Assembly (NCBI RefSeq): GCF_036884655.1
Contig: NC_088342.1
Coordinates: forward strand, 37,974,001-38,038,000
Direction: 5' to 3'
Source: Musa acuminata AAA Group
Lineage: Eukaryota > Streptophyta > Magnoliopsida > Zingiberales > Musaceae
DNA: 64,000 bases
Below, piece by piece: positions 51,770-64,000 of this stretch (position 1 is its first letter; every line of letters starts with the position of its first letter). A model generated the notes under the pieces. That model was not told the origin of the DNA, searched no databases, and saw only the letters and a list, made by a program, of their open reading frames with translations. A program made the translations under genes and the position numbers.

Positions 51770-54030
51770 CGCCCGAGAGAGAAAGCAGTTCCATCTTTTC
51801 GATTTCTAATTTGGTTAACAGCTGGCTCTTGTCGGTGGGGGCCTCGCGCTCCACACTCACTTGCAGCAGGTGACCCGAAATGGACGTATTCAGAACACGG
51901 AGCTTACTTATACGGTCATACGAAACGGGTAAGAAACATTAGGCGAATGAGAGAGAGAGAGTATGGAAACGGGTGAGGAAGCTACGGGTTCTTCTCAGCA
52001 AAGTTTTAAGAGGTTAACGATACGAAAGGAATCGGTGACGGAACGAACTTTCCAGCGCTTCCTTGACTCGTACTCGCTTCATTAAGAGGGGTCGGATTCC
52101 GTGCCCGTCACGCATCGGTTCCCGTCTCTCTATCTGCACGTGCATGTCGGTTTTCCACTGCATGTTCATTTTCCACTCAACATACATATTCGTTTAGCAA
52201 TACATGGATCCAATGGACATCTCAGTGTTTTGTGACAAGGATTACGATGAACAGAGATGAGCGTGTCGCAAGCAACGAGCTGAGGGAACAGTTAGTTAAT
52301 CGGAGTGTTTCTCTTTTTCTTCCATCATGGTTGACGTTAACACGGACGAAGTGGGCCTCGCAACGCTTGCAAGCTACTCATCTCTCCGCTTGGCCACGCC
52401 GATGGAAAGAAGAAGCCGAAACAAGTTACCGGGAAAAGGATGAGGTCTTTGCGCTTAGCTTTGTGGCGAGGCTCGAGAAAGGTAATGAGAACAAGGCATG
52501 GCTGATGAGCAACGAAATAATAAAGAAGACAAAGCCGATAGCGGAGTGCAACGTGATGGTGTGTCGTCTAACCGTCTTGGGCTCATCATGGATGCCCCTC
52601 TCTGGTCCCCAAAGTTGTTAGATGATGGGAGAGCGACGGCTGCGAATGGAGACGTGCATGTGCTGCCATGTGACTACTGTTCTGTCCGTGCTCTTTTCGA
52701 GGGAACCAGTCATTTCCATGGCTTCCCTGTGGCACGGACTTCTGCGTGAATCGTGTCCATGGACTCGCCCGTGTTCTGATGTCCCAAGAGTTCACAACCC
52801 ACGAATCAGGCTCGACCCGGCCCAATTATGGTGACCCATCCCAGCTAGACATTGTTCCACATATAGTTGTGGTTCGAACCATCAGTTCCACATAATGTCA
52901 CTTTGAAAATTCAATACATGTAACGAGTATAATAATATAAAAATTAATAAAATTATATATTTTTGAAAAAATTTAAAACCCTCAATTTAAACTAGAATTG
53001 AAACTACTGACTCCGGTTCCAAAAATCAAGAATCGAAATCGAATCATCCAAGTTTGATTCTCATCTGTCTGCCCGGAACATGATAGATACCAACAGTATA
53101 CTATGTGCATGTCATATTTACTTTTGATTTAGTCGATTGATCCAGTAATTGGATTTACTAAAGCAACAATGACCAGTCCTTGTTAGGAGTGTAGAGTGAT
53201 TTGTTCTTCAGTAGCAGTTGTTGTGGTTGTTGTTTGTACATCGCTGTGGTCATCGTTTAAATTATAAATAGAACAGTAGAAAAGAATCACAGAACCAGAC
53301 AAAGATTTAAGTGGTTCGGCAACATGATGATGATGTGCAGAGTGAGCAAGTTACTCCCACCATGCGCAAAAACTTACATCAGTCTCACAAATACAAGTGC
53401 CTTTCACAAGAGAGAAACAGCAGGTCCGGGAGTTCTGGAAGCAGTTTCATCCTCCAGCATATCTGCAAGTGCAATAAAAGCAAAGCAGGTGTTTAATTAA
53501 CTCTAGTAAAATAAAATAAAAAAGGGATCGAGCCTCAAAGCAAATCGAGTAAAAATCTAAACTGTAAATTCGCCATGCAAATGAATTTTGACTATTAAAA
53601 CTATAAAAATCTAAACACTACTTCTTTCCTACACGCAAAATGTTGATTTTAATAGGTAGAAATCCCCCCTTGAAGTGTCAGCAGATCAGCAAGTAGATGT
53701 TTCCACAAATTTTTGGCCATTAGACAAATATTTTAGAAACTTGGTGTTTAATATTATCAATTCCGGTTTCAAATCGGATGAAAAAAGGTAAAATTATATT
53801 AGATCTCATGAACATGAATCTTGGTGAGATTTACACCTTTCTTGTTGTCGTTGTATTTTAGTAACTTGATGATAACAAATAAATAAAAGACAGGTAGATC
53901 AATAATGAATTTGAATTTACGAGCAAATTACCTTTCTGTAGATGCTGGTCGTTTCTTCGATCTGGGCAATAGCAGAGGCTATATTGCTTGGTTCAACTTC
54001 CGCTTAGAACCCTTCGCGGACACCCTTCGT
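51770..54030. other. Intergenic DNA between PMT and CDC20
   Basis: GC-moderate DNA with frames up to 129 codons (52,232-52,621). None has a recognisable domain, a coding neighbour or splice partners. The end near 53,500-54,030 would include the CDC20 3' untranslated region. Confidence 0.55.
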
Positions 54031-55919
54031 TCACCTGATGTGATTGTAACTGCTGAAAGGTCCTGTACTAGTGGACTTTGCCGCAGGCTTTGGTGGTACA
54101 GGAGTTCCAAACACGTTCCAAAATCGAAGTGTTTCATCTCCTGCCGCAGATGCAACAGTACCGCCATCTGGACTCTGCAAGTTTAGCGAGAAACCATCAG
54201 CAACCTAATAAAAAACCTGTTTCGTCCTATATCACCATTAGGAAAACCATCGATCTTTAACCTACCTGGGCCATGAACAAAACCCGAGAAGTATGGCCCG
54301 TGAGCTCGGCAATCTTAACCATGGAAGGGTACTTCCACAAGGTGAGTTGATTCTGAGTGAACCCGTGAGAGCTGAGCAACTCGCGCTCGTTCTTGTTCCA
54401 CAGCAGGGCGCAAACTTGAGATCCTGTGTCCACCGAATTCAGACAGGCACCGGTGTGCGTGTTCCAGAACTTGATGCATCTGTCGCCTCCACCACCGCCG
54501 GAGGCAAGCAAATTGCTCTGGAATGGGCACCAAGCAAGAGCTTTTACTGCGGCCATGTGATCTTCGAACCTGTGGAGGCACTGGTTTTGACCTGGAGATG
54601 GGTTTGAAGAGGCCATAGATACGTCCCATATGTGCAGAAGGTTGTCGTTGCCACCGCTCGCCAGTTGCTGGCCTGATCCGGACCACTTCAGACCGCACAC
54701 CTCCTGTTGGTGGCCTCGATACCTCTGAACAACATGAGATCTCATTCTCACGTCATTGTTAACGATCATGCCGTCCATTCCTCCTGTGGTCAGAATGTTG
54801 TTGTTCCACGCCAGAGAACCAACTCTCGATCCATGTACGCCTCTCAGAGTCCTCATCTGTAGCACGACGGGTCATAAAACACTACGTCAGAATCTGATTC
54901 GCTAACTACGATCAGAGGAGGAGAAGAGCACAAGGCACCGACCAAGCGATTGGAGCTTGAGTCCCATAGTTGGATGTCTGAGGAGTTCAAGCCAACCGCG
55001 ATGTGTCGCCCATCGGGAGCCCAGCTGACACTGGTGACAGGGCCAGCATCGTCATCCACAGTCATAAGCTCGGAAGTAGACCCATCTGAAGCGTCCCACA
55101 AGTACACGGTGTTCCCGAGGGCGATCGACAACACATTGCTGCTTCCCCAGTCCATCAAATTCAAGTAGTAGTCATCCACGATATCGGGCGCATCTAAGGT
55201 CCTCTCCGCTGACTGCAAACATCGAAAAGAATTTACTTGGACGAGTAAGCGACGAAGCAGCAGAATTAACCAGCAACGAGGAGGCGTAGGCCGGGAAGAG
55301 GAGCAAGAACATACTTGGGGAATGTATCTCCGCTGCTTCGCAGGCTTAAGGTGATGAGATGAAATATCGACTTCCTGAAAGAAAGGCTGCGATGGTGGTG
55401 GAGGTTTGTTCTTGAAGGTAAGAATTCTGGTTCTGTTCTTTAGAAGGTTCTCAGCAAGAAGCTTCCTGTATGCCTCTTTGGAAGGCGAAGCTGCGACCGC
55501 GTTCTCCTTTTCTTTCCTTGGCTCCGTCAGCAGGTAGTACGCCACATCCATGTCCATAGCTGACCGGTCAGGGATGAATCTGTCTCCCTGTAATTTCCCA
55601 AAAAACAACAATTACAGAATCTCAATTAGGAGGATCCAGTAACTTCAAAAACTCAGACAATCCATTAAAGAAACAATATAGGATTGATGATGGGAACATC
55701 AGCAAGCCACAAGAACGAGAGATGATCCATAAGAACATCATTATTAGTTTCATTGCAGGGAAGAACAGGGCTCACAGTCTGGCAAGAAGATGGATTCCTG
55801 GAGGAGGTATGCATCGAAGGCAAGAACGGCCTCGAGGGGACATCCCGAAGAGCGGATCGACGAGATGCCGATCGGCCCTTCTCCGAAGATACGGAAGAAG
55901 AAAAGCTTCCTGCATCCAT
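54031..55919 (-). CDS. CDC20: CDC20, WD40 activator of the anaphase-promoting complex
   Basis: Exons are 55919-55776, 55587-55315, 55212-54943, 54856-54266 and 54174-54031 (TGA), giving 473 residues; Arabidopsis CDC20.1 has 457. All junctions are GT-AG and phase 0. Degron-type motifs in the N-terminus are a D-box-like RSAL (21-24) and KEN (75-77). The APC/C-binding C-box is DRFIPDR (50-56), and [12 protein letters not shown] (99-110) is the Mad2-binding type region. Seven WD40 blades follow from about residue 155 ([46 protein letters not shown]). The protein ends in the IR tail (472-473) that docks on APC/C. It targets cyclins and securin for destruction at the metaphase-anaphase transition. 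Similarity to CDC20, not to the FZR/CDH1 branch, rests on the N-terminus and SPSKEAYRK. The 102-bp second intron is open in frame, so a retained-intron product would stay readable. Confidence 0.97.
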
Positions 55920-56308
55920 GGTATTAGAAGAAATCCAAGAAAACAGACGACACAAAAAAGGAATATAGAACAGAAAAAACCAATTGAACGAGACAAATTA
56001 GATATAGAAGGCAGCCCCTGCAACCAAAAACACGGTTCGAGAACAAAGCTAATAGGATCTATATATGCAACAAGATCAAAAATCAAATAAGTATGACGGC
56101 GAGGGCTGATTGATTGCGAGATCGCTTGCAGAGCGGAGGAAGACGAAGATGCCCTTCCTCTGGTTCTTTCTTGTTCCCAGAGAGAAGACGAGGAGGTGCA
56201 GACCGCGTCGATGTAAGTGAGTTTGTATGGTGGATCGATGTATAAATGCTTTGGCGTGTATAAAACAAACTCGAGGATGGGAGAGGCGCGGCGTTTATTG
56301 GTCAAATA

Positions 56309-56318
56309 CCTAACGGCT
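56309..56318 (+). promoter_or_regulatory. M-phase-specific activator (MSA) element upstream of CDC20
   Basis: CCTAACGGCT fits the full MSA consensus YCYAACGGYY. It lies 390 bp upstream of the CDC20 start codon. MSA boxes are bound by three-repeat MYB factors and drive G2/M expression of plant mitotic genes. Function here is inferred from position and consensus. Confidence 0.7.
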
Positions 56319-56357
56319 AGGTTACCTTCTGTGCTTCCTGTGACAGCTGGAGAATAT

Positions 56358-56367
56358 AGCCGTTGGT
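56358..56367 (-). promoter_or_regulatory. Second MSA-like element upstream of CDC20
   Basis: On the minus strand this reads ACCAACGGCT. It keeps the CCAACGG core but has A at the first consensus position. It lies 40 bp beyond the first box and in the opposite orientation. Confidence 0.6.
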
Positions 56368-56439
56368 GTCGGATGCAGGGAAGCGATTCTGTTAATAAAA
56401 GCATATCAAGCGATTCTATTTCTATAATCATTCCTTAGA

Positions 56440-59400
56440 ATAGTGAAAAAGCATATGAAGAGAAAACACATTCCAAGCTCCATTTCGAAATATATTAGAA
56501 CGCATGTTACAATTCATCACCCCATTTATATTAATAAAAGCAGGCCAATGATTTAAGTGGTATGCTAGAAAAATCAAGATTCATCCCAAATATTGATACT
56601 TAAAACTATCATCGATCAAGATTCAAAGTCCCTCGGTAATAAATACTCAAGAGGAGACGAGTTAGATCCTTGCTTGGGTAAAAGAAAGTAGATCATAGGT
56701 TATCTGATTGTTGAGAAGAGGTGAAATGCGCTTAGTGTCAAGAAACTTTTTGACAACATGAATATCACGAACATCAAGACCCCGGAGTCCCTAATGGAAG
56801 TATTACAATCCCAATTAAGAATATTGAGCTTGTTATAAGAACTATCATTGTTTCAAAAAAAAAAAATTTTAAATTTTAATTTTTTTTTGGATGTTTTTAT
56901 GCAAGAGGACACAATTTTGCGGCTAATAAGTCCTACCTATTTTATTAATAAAATAATATTTTATTAATAAAAGAATTTTGATCGCTAATCGGGATCTTAG
57001 ATGGGCTGACATAGAGTCACAGACTTAGTTGGTTTTACCTAAGTCGTGCGGCACCCTTGCGTGTCCGTCCGTAAAGGTCAGTCTCCCCGAAGCCTTCCAT
57101 GATCTCTTAAAACCTACAAAAGAGAAAACGGGTTCGAGAAAACGTCTCACTCGGGATCCACAAGCAAACATTTCCGAAAACACTTCATAGACAATGCAAA
57201 ATATAAACAAACTTTACAAGTTCTGAACGGTTGCACAACAAAAGATCAAAATGGTCCACTACAAACCGAATATCTTTCACAAGTATCCACATGATACAAC
57301 ATTAATTTACAAGCCTAAGAATGTCATCAAACCCAATTAAAATAGGGTCGTTAAGCCTTCGACAGTTCCTCTATATGCTATGCTATGCAAAGCATGAACA
57401 AACTAAAAAGTATGAATATACATAAGTATTACATCAAACATCTTATTTAAAATTTTCTCTGTGATAATAGACTCTTATGTTAATTTAAACACATCAAAGG
57501 TCATTTATTTTTTAATAGGAACAAGATTTTTGATTTATTTTGGTTGATGCTTCGATTCGAACAGAGAAATACATAATTTAAAGTATAGGTTGACATAACT
57601 TTGTTAGCTTGGCCAGTAAGTTTTTTTTAGATCATATAAAAAATTTTAGATACCTCAAAAAGATTATTTACTTTCTTTAATGCTAAAAAAATTATAAATT
57701 CAATATTTGACTTTGATCGACAAGAATAGTAATAATAAAAAAAAAGCAATACGCAAACGTTATAAGTGAGATTTTGACCCTTTAATATTGAATGGGTCTC
57801 GCTCGTCCTTTTACGTAGATTATAAGTTTTTGGATGACCTGAGTTTTAATGAGTCATCGATATACGTAGTTCGATAGTCCTTAGTAGTAATTAATGATAT
57901 CAGTACTAAAATGAGTTTTAATTTCTATCCACACTCTGCACTATGTTGCTCTCTTCGTAAAATATTTGATGCTCTCCTACCTGGCTGACACAGATGAGCT
58001 AAAAAATACATACAAAGAAAAAAGAAAAAAGAAAAAAGAAAAAAGAAAAAGAGGAGTGATAAAGAATTATATGAGTTTTTAATCTTCCATTTAGTCATTT
58101 CGTTTTTATGACTTTGCATTCATCGCGACCTTCGATGTTACATATGCTTATCTTTTCTGATATACCTAAGTAATTCTATTGTTCTCTCTATTGTCCGTTT
58201 ATTTCATGTGTGGAGGATAACACAATTAATCCTTTACAAGTCTACCCACACTTATATAAAATATTTTAATTTATCTTGTCCATCATAGTTAATTATCATC
58301 TTAATCTATTTTATTTTAGTTAATATTTCAATATAACATATTAGTCATACCATATCGTATATCTCATTTGTTATATTTAAGATATTAATTAATGTTATGA
58401 TGAAAATGATGTGATTGACATATTAGCACCACCCGTCAGCTCTCTTCTTATGCGCTGACGCTGACTCGACGTGACGAATACGATATAGCCATTTGATCAA
58501 TACATTAGGATCATCTGATTGATATGACAGTTTCACATGGAAAACATATCAGCTCAACGTGACCGACCAACGATCACACGTGATTGACTCAATGGAGCCA
58601 CTTGGCCGACCACTCGCCACGACTACAGCTTCGATGAATACTATATGTAAAAGAGTTATACGATCCCAAGTACAGTACGAATCACACAATAAATAAATAT
58701 AATGACTCCAAACCTCTACTATAAAAGAGGGTTAAATATACAAAACAAATTAACTTTGATTTATCCTACTTATTCGAGTAAATAATTAACTTAAACATCC
58801 AATGAACGTATGTAGATAATATCATTTTATAGAGGGAATAAGATTGGAACTTCAACTAGATTCCATGTTATACAACTAAAATTTGCTAATAAAGACTTTG
58901 TCAATTGTAACTCATGTTCCTAATTAATTGTGACATTTTAATTAAAATTGGGAGGAGATAGGTTTAATACCATTCACTTGCGATTAAATATTTTTGATCC
59001 CGTTGTGAATAACTTGAACTCAAAAAATAGCGTTTCTTGATTAAAACTATCTTAGAATTAAAGAAAAATATGCAAATTCAATCAAAAAGTCTAATATGAA
59101 TAATTTCTGTTAAAATACTAAATTTAAATAGCTGGTTAAAAATATATTTTAAATCTTTTAGTAACTCAGACAATTCATCCATCAGAAGCCTAAAAAAATA
59201 AATAAAATTATTTTATTTTATTTTTTTATAAAAAATATATTTTTAAATTATACTTACATTATGCTCACACGTATTAATTTATTATTTTTTTGGGTGATAA
59301 TAAATATTATTAAAAAGTGGAGGAATTCTGATGCGTAAACAAAAGTGATCATCACAAAACTGCAATAAATATTATTGTGACATTTACAGGTGACAATAAA

Positions 59401-59459
59401 GTGAAAGAACGAGAGGACACAAAAGTGGGGCGGGGGAGGAGGAGGGCAGGCGCGGAGAG
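56440..59459. other. Intergenic DNA between CDC20 and CDKE
   Basis: Mostly AT-rich DNA without a recognisable gene. The block 56,980-57,130 (gggctgacatagagtcac, gtcgtgcggcacccttgcg) has the look of a retroelement LTR fragment. A purine microsatellite lies at 58,014-58,052. The stretch just before 59,460 is a GA-rich CDKE leader. Confidence 0.5.
58014..58052. repeat. GAAAAAA heptamer microsatellite
   Basis: About five tandem copies of a seven-base A-rich unit containing one G. Confidence 0.9.
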
Positions 59460-62400
59460 ATGGGCGACGGCCGAAGCGGCGGTGGCGGAGGAGTGAATCG
59501 GCCGGCGTGGCTGCAGCAGTACGACCTCGTGGGGAAGATCGGGGAGGGCACCTACGGCCTCGTTTTCTTGGCGCGGACGAGCCTCCGTAAGTGCTGCATT
59601 GCCATTAAAAAATTTAAGCAATCCAAAGAGGGCGATGGCGTCTCTCCCACCGCAATCCGAGAGATCATGGTGCGTATCTTTCCTTTATGGCCTGTGGATC
59701 CATGGATCTTGGTCCTCAAAGGCCCAAAATCTAAACGTTATTTTCCCCCCTCCTTGATGATGTCTTAGAGACGACTATATGTTGGTAAGTTAGGTTTTCC
59801 GATTATAAGAATGAAATGAGATTTCCTCATTTGCGATATTTGGTTAGGGGCAACTGTTTTATGTGATAAGTTAGTAAGTTTTGTTTTCCGTATTATAAGA
59901 ATGTGTCGTGGATGATTCCCGTCATACAAACAAGTCTAATTTGGGATGGGCAGGTGATGGTTAGTAGACCCTGGAACAAATTAAGGTTAACATGATTTTG
60001 CTACATTGTGGTCCTTGCAAATAATTATTTACACCTTCCGGGGGAAAAAAAGGAGTATAGAAATAACTAGTATCTAATCAAAGGATGTTCTTAAAAATGG
60101 TCAAGGATTAGACAACTGTTGTAGCTTGAAATATCTCAGTGGAGGTGGAGTCTGGTACTAAATTGGATCTTACTCTTACAGAAACACAACTTTCTTGAAA
60201 GGGGAAGGAGCAACTGAGTTATATGGATTTCTTCATTTTAAGATTTATGTGGTTTCTTCTATGTCGCAAATTGATTATGGCCATCCTTAAGGAGCACTGG
60301 TGCCGACCAGAGTTTGATAGAGCACCATTATAAAGATTAACACAGGAGCCGTTCAAACATTTATGTGATGAATGTTTTCATGTTTGGTAAATTATGCTTG
60401 ATGGCTTGTTACATTACTAATCCATTCACTGATTGACTCATTCTGCGTTGTTCTGTTCTTCATGGTATAGTGCATGTGCATAAAACAATTGATATGGTCT
60501 AAAAGAAAATTACAAAAAGAAAAAATTAAACATTGCAGTAGATCTATTTTTCTATTGTTGTAGTAGAGATAAGATCCGTGTACCAGGTTATATTTCATAT
60601 ATATTCTCAATCTATTTTGTTGTCATTGCAGCTACTGCGAGAAACTTGTCATGAGAATGTTGTCAAACTGGTGAATGTACACATCAATCATGTGGATATG
60701 TCTCTCTATCTAGCATTTGATTATGCTGAGTATGATCTCTATGTGAGTATTCTAAATTTCTAATTACCTTGTAAAAGAAATTCTGTCATACCAACATCAC
60801 TGGTTTCTAACAGAAAGTATATTTTTTGGATAACAAGCATGTGATTCGTTAAATCAAGTGATATTAAGAAATAAAACAGGGTATATACATATTAGTTTAC
60901 TGATTTATAGGAATATTTGCAAGTAGTATTTAGAGAGATTCATATCCACTGACATTCAATATGGTATAGACCAGTAAGATTGCTTTTGTGTGACTTTATT
61001 GTGGAAGGTTTAATTCATGGAAACAACCTATTTGTTTGAGCGTGATGTTGTGTATATTCGTAGAAACAACCTATTTGTCTTCTTCTTCATCTTTCTTCAC
61101 ATGCTTGTTTTGCTTGACTCAATGCTTTACTTGTACATAATGCTTCTGAGATGATATATTATTCTAGATTTGACAGAAAATAGGTACCTGCAGGCTGCAT
61201 ATTTCTTATGATTGGCTTTTGCTTATAAAACCTTGGTTGTTTGGTTCTAGCAACTGCACAAAATACAAGGTTATTTAGAAATGAAAGTGAGGGTTTACAG
61301 AACAGATGCATCACTTTCCATAACGTAGTGGTACAACCTGAAAAAAGAAAGATGATATCATAGTTGAACAAACAAATTTAGATGATGCAAACTGATGAAA
61401 GTGTCCAAGGTAAATCATTTGAATTGGACATTAAGAGTAATATCCTCTTTTATTGCCCAGTTTTAATTGGTCTGAGCTTGGGCATTGCAAAAATTAACTC
61501 AAGCCAATAAAGAAACTTACTACATTGTGTATGCTATCAGTATTTTCAGTTATTAGATTTTGATTTATTATGTCATCACTGTTCCTCCCTTTATTCCTGT
61601 GCACTACAGGAAATTATCAGACATCATCGAGAAAAGCTTAGCCACAGTATTAATCAATATACTGTAAAGTCGTTGCTCTGGCAGCTGCTTAATGGACTAA
61701 ACTATCTTCATAGGTGAGAGTTTTACATGCAATGGGTTCATTGTTTCTTGTCTGATTAAACATTATATGCTCTGGTGTCACTATTGTCATTGCACGAATA
61801 GCAAATTGTAAAATGTTTGGTGGGGTGCTGAAATTGTCAAGTACCATTTCTGCTTGCAGTAATTGGATTATACACCGTGATCTGAAGCCATCAAATATTC
61901 TGGTATTGCTTGGATACATTCTGTTCTAAGTTTAAGAAATTAAGATTTCTTAATGTTTCTTCATGTGTTGGATCTGAATCAGGTTATGGGAGATGGAGAG
62001 GAACATGGAGTTGTAAAAATTGCTGATTTTGGACTTGCTCGAATCTATCAAGCTCCACTGAAGCCATTATATGAAAACGGGGTAAAAATTGCCTTCATCA
62101 CATGCAAAACTTCTCACTTCCAAACAGCTAGTTCATGAATATGATTTATCACCTGGTAATGTTAAAATGATATGTTGCTTGCTTACGTGTTCATATTATT
62201 CGTCTTCATGCTCATTTTCCATTGGGCTGATACTGTTGCTTTCCATCCCAACCTTATGATCTGACAACAGAGTTTATTAAAACCTTCTAAATAAAACCTA
62301 GACCCTTCTTTAAGTCAGGGCTATCTCTATCATGTGTATGCATACGGTGCATAATCATGTCATCATGACCTGATTGTTGGAAAGGAAAATGACAAATAAA

Positions 62401-63453
62401 GAAAGATTGCATATCATTTTCATACAAAGTATTATTTACAAAATCCACAAGCACACAATTAACAAGGTATAACATTTTGGTACAAACATACTACTACAAG
62501 TGATTTAAGACACTAATGCCTCTAGATTCATTTGATATAATATTATTACAATATAATTTTTGAATCACATAATTTATACTCAAGTGATCAGATGCATCAG
62601 CCAAACTGCAGATTCATGAGTTTAATGAGTCGTCAAATACTTGCTCTTTGGACAGGTTGTGGTAACTATTTGGTACCGTGCTCCTGAACTGCTACTTGGT
62701 GCAAAGCACTATACAAGTGCTGTTGGTATCCTGGTGCACTGTATGTTCTGGATCTAGACTTGTCGTATTATTAAGTTTGAGATCCTTAAATTGCATTTAG
62801 ATATGTGGGCTGTCGGATGCATTTTTGCTGAGCTATTGACTCTGAAACCATTGTTCCAAGGAGTTGAAGCCAAAGCTACTCCAAACTCTTTTCAGGTGTT
62901 AACTGTTTAGATTTCAACTTTTAAATTTTGGCTCCTTGTTTGCTTAAACTTCATTTATCAGATGGGCTGTTCTATATAACGTCGAGTGTACCTTACAATT
63001 TTACTTATTGATCTCTATACTCCGAAATGCTTTTTCAGCTTGATCAATTGGACAAGATATTCAAGGTACTAGGTGAGAAAAAAAATAGTCAATCTTCTAT
63101 GTTTCCTACAGAAAAAAAAATCTTTCCTACAGAAAAAAAATCTTTAATTATTCTATGTTTCCTACAGAAAAAAAATCATATGCAAATATTTTACAGGGCA
63201 TCCTACACCTGAAAGGTGGCCTACATTGGTTAATCTTCCATATTGGCAAAATGACCAGCAGCATATTCAGGGCCATAAGTAGTGAGTCATCTCTCTTTGA
63301 CATTTAGGGGGGTATGTATTTTCTTATAAAATAGTCATTGGCTGAGGTAAGTTCTTTTGGACTTTTATTTTGCAGTGATAACCATGGTCTACATAATTTT
63401 GTTACCGTGCCTCAGAAAAGTCCTGCATATGATCTTCTATCGAAGATGCTGGA
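59460..63453 (+). CDS. CDKE: Cyclin-dependent kinase E (CDK8, HUA ENHANCER 3), 3' end cut by the window edge
   Basis: Exons are 59460-59669, 60632-60742, 61610-61713, 61860-61902, 61983-62081, 62656-62725, 62801-62895, 63039-63072, 63197-63281 and 63376-63453, all GT-AG and in phase. They encode the first 309 residues of a protein near 470 long in Arabidopsis. Visible motifs are the glycine loop GEGTYG (28-33), the catalytic-lysine stretch CIAIKKF, the cyclin-binding helix SPTAIRE that defines class [18 protein letters not shown] and [10 protein letters not shown]. The exon 9 donor could be misplaced by three bases; GTGAGT at 63282 restores the conserved HKYDN. The missing part would start with YDP. 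CDKE is the kinase of the Mediator CDK8 module, which acts in the nucleus with cyclin C to tune RNA polymerase II transcription; in Arabidopsis it is needed for floral organ identity. Confidence 0.96.
62268..62650. repeat. Repeat copy 2, inside CDKE intron 5
   Basis: This occupies most of intron 5 (62082-62655) and aligns in the same orientation with 24675-25045 downstream of BRX. It reaches almost to the intron's acceptor: the word acttgctctt at 62,638-62,647 also has a counterpart in copy 1. No coding frame is present. Confidence 0.7.
63102..63167 (+). repeat. Three copies of an acceptor-like motif in CDKE intron 8
   Basis: The word tttcctacag followed by a run of A occurs at 63102-63111, 63123-63132 and 63158-63167, between the donor at 63073 and the phase-correct acceptor ending at 63196. 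Each copy looks like a 3' splice site. Using any of them would add in-frame or frameshifting A-rich sequence. Confidence 0.8.
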
Positions 63454-64000
63454 GTATGTAATTTTTCTAAAACATTGGAGACTTTTTACCATCATAAAAC
63501 ATTGAATATTTTTTCTGTCGAAGATGATCATAATAACTCCATGCTGTTGAGATCTAAATAGATGTATAATAGTGATTTCTCGTTCATTGCCTGTTTAAGT
63601 ATGGGTCTTTTAGGCCTTAGATAATTGTCATTTAGGATCTTTTGCTGGCAAGGTTGTTAAAAGCAGTGATGGTGTTTGTGCATCTGATTCTCTGGCAACC
63701 TAATTTGTTGCCAACCATGTATGTTGTGTTCAACTTCCCATTCTGCCTCTTCTAAAAAAACATGTGGAAGGTTAGCTTTAGACACCATCTAGGAAATGAT
63801 AGATATAGTAGCTAGTTGTACCTCATGGCTTCCTGGAACTTCTTTAACCAAGGTCTGTTGTTTTCTTTATTTTTATACAAACCTAGGTTCCTCGATTATT
63901 GAAGAACAGAGTCTCTTCTAGAACATTATTTTTGCTCAAAGATTCTGAAGTTCATAATATTTATTAACAAAGGGGAACTTCTTTCCATAGGAAAAGCATT

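Noticed and set aside
52232..52834. 129-codon plus-strand frame and neighbours between PMT and CDC20
   Set aside because: GC-rich stretch with open frames on both strands, no domain similarity and no exon structure.
52865..52885. ggttcgaacc, resembling a tRNA T-loop
   Set aside because: No matching acceptor stem, D-arm or anticodon arm could be found around it.
56217..56268. TATAAA-like words on the plus strand near the CDC20 promoter
   Set aside because: They are on the wrong strand for CDC20, and no plus-strand gene follows within reach.

Overview
The window is nuclear DNA of a flowering plant, probably a monocot. My impression is a banana-like (Musaceae) genome, from the GC-rich exons next to AT-rich, retrotransposon-dense intergenic DNA. 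That impression is not proven from this sequence. All real genes are split by GT-AG introns, so the coding models below were joined by splice signals, reading phase and recalled family sequence. I saw no prokaryotic features, CRISPR array or tRNA gene.

Layout. (1) 1-15,132, minus strand: an EDR2-like gene (PH, START and DUF1336 domains). Eighteen coding exons are visible and the last is cut by the left edge. (2) 15.5-19.5 kb: intergenic DNA with one GA microsatellite. (3) 19.6-24.35 kb, plus strand: a BREVIS RADIX (BRX) family gene with an intron-containing leader that carries short upstream ORFs. (4) 24.35-25.89 kb: a region that looks like the leader of an unidentified minus-strand transcript, plus a repeat that recurs in the last gene. 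(5) 25.89-42.86 kb: a decayed Ty1-copia element with recognisable LTRs, a degenerate primer-binding site, and gag, integrase, reverse transcriptase and RNase H remnants. About 9.6 kb of later insertions splits its gag. (6) 44.1-51.76 kb, minus strand: a Golgi-type PMT methyltransferase (PMT20/21, ERD3 group). (7) 54.0-56.4 kb, minus strand: CDC20, the APC/C activator, with two M-phase promoter elements. (8) 59.46-64.0 kb, plus strand: CDKE (CDK8/HEN3, the Mediator kinase), cut by the right edge after ten exons.

The five genes are independent plant housekeeping or regulatory genes and form no operon or pathway cluster. CDC20 (mitotic exit) and CDKE (transcriptional Mediator kinase) are neighbours, but nothing in the sequence links them functionally.

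I found no convincing new biological system. The most useful observations are the nested transposon stratigraphy at 25.9-42.9 kb, the two M-phase (MSA) boxes upstream of CDC20, the upstream ORFs in the BRX and EDR2 leaders, a roughly 370-bp repeat shared by the BRX downstream region and a CDKE intron, a 60-bp TC tract two bases inside the BRX intron 1 donor, and triplicated decoy acceptor sites in a short CDKE intron.
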